From: Loripinus fragilis
Taxonomy: Eukaryota; Mollusca; Bivalvia; Lucinida; Lucinidae
Direction of reading: 5' to 3'
Length of the DNA: 64,000 nt
Assembly: GCA_964019695.1 (NCBI GenBank)
Contig: OZ026515.1
Location: forward strand, 78,108,678 to 78,172,677
A program made the position numbers and the translations under genes. A model generated the notes under the pieces. That model was not told the origin of the DNA. It ran no database searches and saw only the letters and a list, made by a program, of their open reading frames with translations. Positions within the stretch are counted from its first letter, which is position 1. Each line of letters starts with the position of its first letter. Positions 58,128-64,000 of this stretch are shown in pieces.

Positions 58128-59155
58128 GTGGTAGAGGGTCACCTCTATAGTGACTCTTTCTGCCAAATTATTTCCAATTCTGACAATTGGTTTCAGAGGG
58201 GCGATCATTTAAAGTTTCTTATATAGATCAAGCTACATAAGGAAAACTGGCCACGCCCCATGGTGGCTATGTTTTGGATGGACCAAATTTGTTTTATGAT
58301 GCATTGTTAAGTTAGATGATGCATTGATAAGTTGGGGGTTTTTCATGCAAACCAAACATTTATGTGTCTTGATCCACATCTGAACTAAGAGTAAGGTTGG
58401 TGCACCATTTAACCGGTCTATGCCCTCCAGGAAAATATTTTTACTGACCGTTCCAAGGGGGTGCTTCTTTTGTGAATCATTTATGTTGTTTCTGTCTTGT
58501 TTTGTTATGCTTTCAGGCACGTCTGTTTGTTGATGCCTTGTGGTCACCTGCTGGGAAAGGACTGACCTTTTGGCTCTCACTTGTGATGTCAAAATGTGAC
58601 GTTGTGACTTTCCCACTGGTATCCTGGGTCAGGTGGTGTGCTTGATTGTATAGATTCCTGATCTTTGCCCCTTTTCTTACTTTAGCTACATTTGTAGAAG
58701 GTCACCCAGTGACTATTTTCCCAAAATTATTTTGATTACTCAATGAGTGGTTTCAGAGGAGAAGATTTTTAAAGTTTTCCTGTGTCACATCAAGTCAAGC
58801 CCCCTGGCGGCCATGTTTTTTGATGGATAACATTTGCTTTGGCTCTTTTTGTAGAGGATTGCCTAGTGACCATTTCTGCGAATTTATTTTCAATTCTGAC
58901 CACTGGTTTCAGAGATGTTTACAGTTTCTTACATATGTACAGAAGGGAAACTGGCTACGCCCCCTGGTGACCATGTTTTTGACAGATCAAATTTGTGTAA
59001 GCATTTTTGTAGAAGGTCACCCAGTGAGAATTTCTGCCAAATTATTTTGAATTCTGACCACCGGTTGCAGAGTAGAAGATGTTTTTAAGTCTTTGTTATT
59101 GCAATAAGCCACATCCCTTGGCAGCCATGTTTTTTTGACAGATCAAATTTCTTTC
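58128..59155 (+). repeat. Tandem array of about 155-bp units in a BIN3 intron
   Basis: Units at 58128, 58686, 58845 and 58998 share GTAGAAGGTCACCCAGTGA, TTTCTGCCAAATTATTT.AATTCTGACCA, TTTCAGAG and GCCCCCTGGTGACCATGTTT. The first unit is separated from the others by the family B insertion at 58286-58690. Confidence 0.85.
58286..58690 (+). mobile_element. Dispersed repeat family B, copy 2, inserted in a tandem array
   Basis: Its closest match is 33690-34060. It separates the first unit of the 58128-59155 array from the remaining units, which shows insertion after the array formed. A 127-codon minus-strand frame spans it but is not shared with the other copies. Confidence 0.75.
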
Positions 59156-59158
59156 AGC

Positions 59159-59359
59159 TTAATAAATACCTAGGATCTCTTGGCTCCCGATGTCATCCAT
59201 CATACACCTTAATAAATACCTCGGATCTCTTGGCTACAGATGTTATCCATCATACACTTTAATAAATATCTCAGACTTCTTGGCTATGGATGCCACCTAT
59301 CATACATCTTGATTAATACCTGAGATTTCTTGGCTATGAATGCCTACAATCACACATAC
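59159..59359 (-). repeat. 50-bp tandem array carrying copies of a 5' splice-site context
   Basis: On the plus strand TTAATAAATACCTAGGATCT, TTAATAAATACCTCGGATCT, TTAATAAATATCTCAGACTT and TGATTAATACCTGAGATTTC follow at 50-bp steps (key base at 59170, 59220, 59270 and 59320). The genuine BIN3 donor (ACCTGAGATCTG, 59360) is the next, 40 bp further on. Each unit also has TTGGCT and a CATC.ATCATACA block. Confidence 0.88.
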
Positions 59360-59494
59360 CTGAGATCTGATAAGAGCTTCAAAAGAAGGTTGAAAATAAT
59401 CTATCTTTCCCTCCAGTAATTTTGGGAGGTCTTCCTTTAAAGCTTGATTTTGATTGTTGAAATCATCTTTTGCGGATTCTAATGCCTTCTTTGT
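59360..59494 (-). CDS. BIN3: BIN3 BAR-domain protein, penultimate coding exon
   Basis: Exactly 45 codons lie between an acceptor ending TTGCAG (AG at 59496-59495) and a donor CAG|GTATGT (GT at 59359-59358); both junctions are phase 0. The peptide contains KDDFNNQNQALKEDLPKLL and IDYFQPSFEALIRSQ, very close to the third BAR helix of BIN3 (human, from memory: LDYFQPSFESLIRAQ). The conserved DYFQPSFE block distinguishes it from amphiphysin/BIN1-type BAR domains. The donor abuts a 50-bp tandem array whose units repeat the donor context (see the findings). Confidence 0.94.
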
Positions 59495-59536
59495 CTGCAA
59501 TGATATAGAGATTATACAAATAAATAAACAAAGTTT

Positions 59537-59645
59537 AAACCTTAATGCCCCAATCACAACTAAAGTTGTCTGCTTTTCTCGTCTGCTGAAATGTTCAAAA
59601 AGCCTCTATAGCAAACAGTGTGGACCCAGATCAGACTGCTCTTAT
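59537..59645. mobile_element. TTAACCCTTAATRCGCC MITE, left half
   Basis: It runs from ACCTTAATGCCCCAATCACA through GTCTGCTTTTCTCGTCTGCT to GGACCCAGATCAGACTGCTC and stops at the start of the 178-bp duplicated segment. Confidence 0.8.
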
Positions 59646-60366
59646 AGCCTATTTTGTCGGCCATTTTGGTGACCATAACAACCGGTAAAAGTAAAATAAA
59701 TGCCAGAATTTTACACTTGGGCTATTCTTCTAACAAACCAATAAGATGAAATTGGTGAAAAGCAACTTTCAGTTTTTTGCTCAAGAGGGGGCAAAATAGC
59801 CCCTTTATGCATGTACGCCTTTGTGGTATTTCCTGATCATACTCACTTTTTGACGTTTGATACAAAATAATCTGGATCAACTCATACACTTATGAACTAA
59901 TATGGAAACTTCTGATGTAGCAAGTTTACTGACTAGTCAAAGGTTGTATACTAAAAGTTTTATCTGCAATCATTGATTGGTCTTTTAGTACTGTCAAACA
60001 CTTTATATTCATGGCATCAAAAGGGGTAGGTGCATAAATAATATTTTAACAGATGATGAGAATTATCACGGCATACAATATATTAAAAGTTTTTTTTTTT
60101 TGTATTTGCTTGTGCTGATACCTAATTCTTAAAAAATCGGTCTCCAAAAGCCTCAAATTTGGCCTAAAATGGCAATTTCTTTTTTTAAGCCTATTTTGTC
60201 GGCCATTTTGGTGACCATAGCAACCGGTAAAAGTAAAATAAATGCCAGAATTTTACACTTGGGCTATTCTTCTAACAAACCAATAAGATGAAATTGGTGA
60301 AAAGCAACTTTCAGTTTTTTGCTCAAGAGGGGGCAAAATAGCCCCTTTATGCACGTACGCCTTTGG
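59646..60366 (+). repeat. 178-bp direct duplication flanking 364 bp
   Basis: 59646-59823 and 60188-60366 are identical except for about two bases (GACCATAACAACC against GACCATAGCAACC, and GCATGTACGCC against GCACGTACGCC). The intervening segment begins with TGGTATTTCCTGATCATACT, the tail of the 34240-34600 repeat family, and ends in poly-T and AT-rich sequence. Confidence 0.93.
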
Positions 60367-60644
60367 CAATTTTAAAACAGGACTTATCGGCCTAGTTTAA
60401 TTTTGGTGTTTTCCTAATTTGAGGACCTTTAAAGAAATGTTCTTTTCTCATACACAGTGTAACACTGTAGGGGCTACTCTTAACGGTTAGGTAGCAAATC
60501 TTTCCTTTCAGAGTAGCTTCTTTTATGGGAATTTACTCCATGAGGAAAAAGATGCTACCAGTCGAAAGTTGTTTTATTGATACAGATTATAGCAAGCAAA
60601 CCATAACTGAGTGTCCATTTATTGCAAACCATACTGCTGAGTTT

Positions 60645-60845
60645 GAAAAACACTGTGTAAAACGGCCACTCAAAATAGACAAAACAAAGGTCTTAATGAG
60701 AACTAGTAGCTTAATGAACTTGGAAAGTATTACAGAATGTTCCCCTTGGAGCATTCTGCAATACTTTTGACCTGCATTAAGCGATAATTGGTCTTGAAAA
60801 CCAATTTTCCGTCTTTTTGAGAGTCATTTTACACAGGTTTTACTG
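60645..60845. mobile_element. CAGTAAAACCTGT palindromic MITE, copy 3
   Basis: The right end ACACAGGTTTTACTG followed by TA is intact; the left end is altered (AAACACTGTGTAAAACGG). The central palindrome AGTATTACAGAATGTTCC is opposed by GGAGCATTCTGCAATACT. Confidence 0.85.
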
Positions 60846-60945
60846 TATTTTATTTTAGCAATTTTATTATATTGCCAAATTTAAATTACCGCCAAATAAA
60901 AGTGTTTTACAGTATGGTCTTAGTCAGTAGTTATTCCTTGCTTGT

Positions 60946-61180
60946 ACTACTGTCATGCCAACCAAGAGTGACAATGACATATTACTTTGTTTACAATTGC
61001 TAAGTAAAACACTAACGTGTACACTTCACTTGAGCTACCACAAATCGATAGATCACGTGTGTATTAATCCTATCCTGAGGATAGGATTAATACACAAGTG
61101 ATCTATCCATTATAAGTCCCTGATAACTTTGTAAACAAAACATGAGGTCACTGTCACATTTGGCTGGCAAGAAAGTAGTT
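60946..61180. mobile_element. Inverted-repeat element, about 235 bp
   Basis: TGCCAACCAAGAGTGACAAT near the left is opposed by CTGTCACATTTGGCTGGCA at the right, with GTTTAC opposite GTAAAC. The centre is a long perfect stem, GTATTAATCCTATCC opposite GGATAGGATTAATAC, flanked by GATAGATCACGTG and CAAGTGATCTATC. Confidence 0.85.
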
Positions 61181-61200
61181 TAATAAAGGACTAAAAGGAT

Positions 61201-61335
61201 TTACCCATAAAGTGCCACCTATAATTTGCAGCAGACAATTCTCATGCTATGTCATACCTTATTTTTTTCAAAAATTAGGAAAGATGTAGCAAAATTTGTC
61301 GTCTGCTGCAGTCGTGATTGGCGCTTTTAGGGTTA
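61201..61335. mobile_element. Short TTAACCC-type MITE
   Basis: TTACCCATAAAGTGCCACCT is opposed by GGCGCTTTTAGGGTTAA, and GCAGCAGACAA by GTCGTCTGCTGC. It is a compact relative of 44960-45180. Confidence 0.75.
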
Positions 61336-61404
61336 ATAACATCAGATTTTATTATAAGCCCTTTGTATACTAGTGACTCCTTCATGACTTGTGTTCTTTT
61401 GCAA

Positions 61405-61822
61405 ACAGTAAAGACACACATGAAATGCCACACAATGCAGCATTTCATAAGGGTTTACACAGTTTGTTAAGATAAACATATCTTCAGAGTAAAAAATACA
61501 ATTGTATTTTGAAATCATAACCTGTAACCTCTCCATGTAGACAATGGACCTTCCCAAGTTTATTGTATCAAACCAGAAGGATGAGTCCATTAATGTGTTA
61601 AGTGTTAACGTGTTATATACTGGAAACATATAAACGAGTACTTTGTCAAACAGTGAAGACCCAGATGAAATAGTGCAGAACATAAGACTTCTTCAAGGCC
61701 TGCACTGTTTGCTGAGATTAACACAATCTTCAGGGACTGAAGTACATCATTTGAAAATTCTAACCTGCGACCCCTCAATATTTACAATGAACCACTCCAA
61801 TTTTATTGAATCAAACCAAAAG
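61405..61822 (+). repeat. Two tandem copies of a repeat of about 180 bp
   Basis: 61405-61580 and 61650-61822 share AAACAGTGAAGACCCAGATG-like starts, a CAGTTTGTTAAGATAAACAT or CTGTTTGCTGAGATTAACAC block, CTTCAG, ATAACCTGTAACCTCTCCAT or CTAACCTGCGACCCCTCAAT, and ATTGTATCAAACCAGAAGGA or ATTGAATCAAACCAAAAGGA. A third, partial copy is at 5255-5360. Confidence 0.8.
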
Positions 61823-61829
61823 GAAAATA

Positions 61830-62035
61830 CAGTAAAACCTGTCTTAAGCCCCCACTCAAAAGTCAACAAAACAAAGGTCTTAATGACAAATGGTAGCTTA
61901 ATGAAGGTCGAAAGTATTGCAGAATGCTCCCCTTGGAGCATTCTACAATACTTTTGACCTGCATTAATTGATAATCAATCTTGAAAACCAATTTGGTTCA
62001 TCTTTTTGAGTAGCCGCTTAAGACAGGTTTTACTG
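61830..62035. mobile_element. CAGTAAAACCTGT palindromic MITE, copy 4 (best preserved)
   Basis: 206 bp flanked by TA (61828-61829 and 62036-62037). The termini CAGTAAAACCTGTCTTAAG and CTTAAGACAGGTTTTACTG are perfect inverted repeats of 19 bp. The central palindrome AGTATTGCAGAATGCTCC is opposed by GGAGCATTCTACAATACT. The right end lies 35 bp from the BIN3 donor at 62069. Confidence 0.93.
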
Positions 62036-62069
62036 TATCATAAGTATACAAAGGGTTAACAGTTCTTAC

Positions 62070-62211
62070 AGAATCCAGTTTGACAACATTCTGTCCTGTT
62101 CTGTCTCTATCTTGGTATTTATCTACACGACTTTGACACTTGTTGTATTCCTGTAAACTCTGTTCTCTCTTCTTGATTGCACCTTGTATACTTGGAAAAA
62201 TACCACTGAAT
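62070..62211 (-). CDS. BIN3: BIN3 BAR-domain protein, internal exon (first of three in window)
   Basis: The exon is bounded by an acceptor AG (62213-62212) and a donor GT (62069-62068, GTAAGA). It has 142 nt: one base completing a split codon, then 47 codons. The product reads FSGIFPSIQGAIKKREQ, then a charged helix ending KYQDRDRTGQNVVKLDS. This corresponds to the middle of the BAR domain of BIN3 (in human, from memory, FPSLNMAVKRREQALQDY). BIN3 is a BAR-only protein of the Rvs161/Hob3 group that dimerises, binds curved membrane and is linked to actin organisation. It joins in phase 0 to the exon at 59360-59494. Exons encoding the N-terminal part of the BAR domain were not found before base 64000 and are presumed to lie further right. 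Confidence 0.9.
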
Positions 62212-62342
62212 CTGAAATTGAGTTATTCTTCATAAAGGTAATTTGCCCATAAATATGGTCAAAAATATAATATATAAAAAAGGATGTAGATTAACAAAAA
62301 TTTTGAGTGTAAAATTGTTAATATTTTCTGACCCATTCCTTA

Positions 62343-62414
62343 TAACATATGTTTTGGGTGCTCAAAAGAACTGTCTCATTGAGATGGTTCTTTTGAGTAC
62401 CCACAACATATGTT
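62343..62414. repeat. CTCAAAAGAAC palindrome, copy 6 (best preserved)
   Basis: AACATATGTTTTGGGTGCTC is opposed by GAGTACCCACAACATATGTT, and AAAAGAACTGTCTC by GAGATGGTTCTTTT, centred on ATT. It is the longest copy and shows that the outer ends AACATATGTT are part of the element. Confidence 0.9.
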
Positions 62415-62569
62415 TTGGTTGAAAAATAAAAAAATTAATTTTTTGGTACGGCCTGATGATATTTCTTTATTTTTGCTATTCATTAAATCCTTTTCCTATT
62501 ATTATACAGTTTACTATACTGAGGAAAATGGGTGGAAAGTAAGATTTCTTGCAATAAACATTTAAAAAA

Positions 62570-62760
62570 ATGAAAATTAGGGAGTTATCCAGAAATGCAA
62601 ACTCCCTCCCATTTTCTACATTCAAGGGGCAATAACTCTTTTGAATCTTGTTTGGTGTAACCTTGAAATAATTTTTGCTGCACCACATCATGGTCTTACT
62701 ATCTACCAAGTTTCAGCTTTATTCAAGGACACCTACACATGGAAGCAAAAGTTTTTGGAG
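62570..62760. repeat. GGGCAATAACTC-type repeat
   Basis: AAGGGGCAATAACTCTTTTG is followed by CTACCAAGTTTCAGCTTTAT, AAGGACACC and a final GGAGGGACTGACAAACC. A single diverged unit; similar units are common in bivalves (general knowledge). Confidence 0.5.
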
Positions 62761-62913
62761 GGACTGACAAACCGATGCCAATCTAATTAATTTCATAAAA
62801 CAACTCTTTTTGCCTTAACATGCTGGGTAATTTTTCGTGGTTTTATTGTTTGTTGACTTTTCTTCAAAAAAAAATTCAGGAACACTATAGTCTATTAGGG
62901 CGACAATCAGTTT

Positions 62914-62962
62914 GGATCCAGATCAGGACCGACTTTATGTCGGTCCTGATCTGGATCCAAGC
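62914..62962. repeat. GGATCCAGATCAGGACCGAC palindrome
   Basis: GGATCCAGATCAGGACCGAC is perfectly opposed by GTCGGTCCTGATCTGGATCC around TTTAT. A variant of the 42749-42801 and 269-309 palindromes. Confidence 0.9.
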
Positions 62963-63189
62963 TGTTTACAAAGGTTCTCAGTAAATGATAGAAGTTGCTA
63001 CTTGCAATGAAAAAGTTAAGTTGTGCCACAACCATGAGCTTCAGTAAAAAAAAAAAAAATTGTTCAAAAATACTAAAGAAATCACAAATAAAAGCACTGC
63101 AGGCATGCATCATACCCAGCCAAGAGATATTTTTGATACAAAGACAATCCATAAATCAAGGGCCATAACTTACATGGAGAAGAGAGAGC

Positions 63190-63310
63190 TGGTTGCTTTG
63201 CTTAATTTGTCTTCCTGGTGTCTCATGATGGTTGAGCGGCTCTTCCTCACGATGCCACAGGTTTGTCTGCAGTTTGTGATTGTGGTATTTCCTGATCATA
63301 CTCACTAACT
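63190..63310 (+). mobile_element. Dispersed repeat tail copy in BIN3 intron
   Basis: CTCTTCCTCACGATGCCACA, GTTTGTGATTGTGGTATTTC and CTGATCATACTCACT match the tail of the 34240-34600 family. There is no open frame of note. Confidence 0.55.
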
Positions 63311-63369
63311 ATTTTAGATGAAAACTTAAATGCAAATGTCTGGACCTAGATCTTGTATACAAAATTTCA

Positions 63370-64000
63370 TCATATTTTCAAATAAAGGGTCATAACTCTG
63401 TATTTTCTTGACAAAATTAAATGATATACAACCAAATAACACTCCTTCATAATATCAACTCACATGCAGAGTCTAAAGATAATTGATCGAATAATGCACC
63501 AAAACCAATTTTCAACATAAATCAAGGGCAATAGCTCTGTGCTTATTTGACGAAATTTACCCATCTACAATCCCAAACCACTCCTCCCTAATACCAACTT
63601 GTTTACAAAGTTTAAAGACATTCAGCCAAAACATGCCCAAAAAAGAGCACAGAAACAAATTTTTACATGGAACAAGGGCAATAACTCTGTGCCAATTTGA
63701 GGAAATTTACCCATCTACAATCCCAAACGACTCCTCTTACATATCAACTCATATACACAGTTTGAAGACAATCGGCCAAAAAATGTGCGAGATAGAGCAT
63801 TGAAACCAATTTTCTGCATAAATCAAGGGCAATAACTCTTTGCTCATTTGACAAAATTTATTCATCTACAATCGCAAACCACTCCTCCTAAATATCAACT
63901 CATATACAAAGTTTGAAGACAATTGGCCAATAAGTGTGGGAGATAGAGCACTGAAACCAATTTTCTACATGAAGAAAGGGCCAGGGGCATGCCTGAGGGC
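63370..64000 (+). repeat. Tandem array of about 151-bp units, running off the right edge
   Basis: AAGGGCAATAACTCTGTG-type blocks recur near 63383, 63522, 63672 and 63823, each followed by TTTGACAAAATT, CATCTACAATC.CAAACCACTCCTC and ATATCAACTCATATACAAAGTTTGAAGACAAT (with changes). At least four units are present and the array continues beyond the window. Confidence 0.9.

Larger units (their letters stand above)
57602..59359 (-). other. BIN3 last intron
   Basis: This intron lies between the terminal and penultimate BIN3 coding exons. It holds a dispersed repeat fragment near 57775-57850 (CAGGCTGGTCTGTGC type, related to 15560-15730), a tandem array of about 155-bp units at 58128-59155 split by another repeat, and a 50-bp array at 59159-59359. 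No other exon was seen. Confidence 0.85.
59495..62069 (-). other. BIN3 intron between the 62070 and 59360 exons
   Basis: This intron is made largely of repeats: a truncated copy of the TTAACCCTTAAT-type MITE (59537-59645), a 178-bp direct duplication (59646-59823 and 60188-60366), MITEs at 60645-60845, 60946-61180, 61201-61335 and 61830-62035, and a two-copy repeat at 61405-61822. Only 60367-60640 shows nothing recognisable. Confidence 0.85.
62212..64000 (-). other. BIN3 upstream intron (partial)
   Basis: Right of the first BIN3 exon in the window I found no further exon. The stretch contains palindromes at 62343-62414 and 62914-62962, a GGGCAATAACTC-type repeat at 62570-62760, a dispersed retroelement-tail copy at 63190-63310 and a 151-bp tandem array from 63370 to the window end. 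Confidence 0.7.

Noticed and set aside
58233..58616. 127-codon minus-strand frame
   Set aside because: It lies across dispersed repeat family B and is broken in the other two copies; no motif was recognised.
61050..61110. Intrinsic terminator (strong hairpin)
   Set aside because: The hairpins here are parts of inverted-repeat elements in introns of an animal gene; bacterial termination logic does not apply.

Overview
This window looks like intron and intergenic DNA from a large, AT-rich, repeat-rich animal genome. The repeats (tRNA-derived SINEs, many short palindromic MITE-like elements, tandem arrays carrying a GGGCAATAACTC-type core) and the two gene fragments suggest a marine mollusc, most likely a bivalve. 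That assignment is inference from repeat style and was not tested by any search. There are no prokaryotic features; operon, RBS and CRISPR logic does not apply.

Two real protein-coding genes are visible, both on the minus strand. (1) A NIDO-domain gene has its first coding exon at 34907-35146 (signal/anchor segment plus the start of the NIDO domain) and its next exon at the left edge (1-115). The two join in phase 0 inside the domain core, across an intron of about 34.8 kb, and the gene continues beyond base 1. (2) The C-terminal part of a BIN3 (BAR-domain, Rvs161-like) orthologue lies in three exons at 62070-62211, 59360-59494 and 57452-57601, with consistent splice sites and phases; the N-terminal exons lie beyond base 64000. 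BIN3 is upstream of the NIDO gene in the same orientation, and their coding parts are about 22 kb apart.

Everything else is repeat-derived or unrecognised. 1-34906 is the giant NIDO intron: five copies of one SINE family, other SINEs, at least ten kinds of inverted-repeat element, two foldback elements of 0.77 and 0.9 kb (19.8-22.1 kb), a 17-bp minisatellite split by a SINE (16.9-18.2 kb), a 160-180-bp tandem array (25.3-26.2 kb), an array of short ATATCT palindromes (26.8-27.3 kb) and a decayed reverse-transcriptase element (30.5-31.8 kb, minus). 35.1-57.4 kb is intergenic: a possible 5.2-kb unit bounded by near-identical 470-bp direct repeats and containing a dispersed 14-bp motif (37.0-42.2 kb), a decayed multicopy gene (47.2-48.2 kb), complex tandem arrays (48.7-52.5 kb) and a LINE remnant (52.7-53.0 kb). 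57.4-64 kb holds BIN3 and its repeat-filled introns.

I found no new enzymatic or defence system. The most unusual signals are structural: the direct-repeat unit with the dispersed TAAGATACGTTACA motif, a 50-bp tandem array that repeats the 5' splice-site context of a BIN3 exon, a 178-bp direct duplication in a BIN3 intron, and repeated insertion of mobile elements into tandem arrays.
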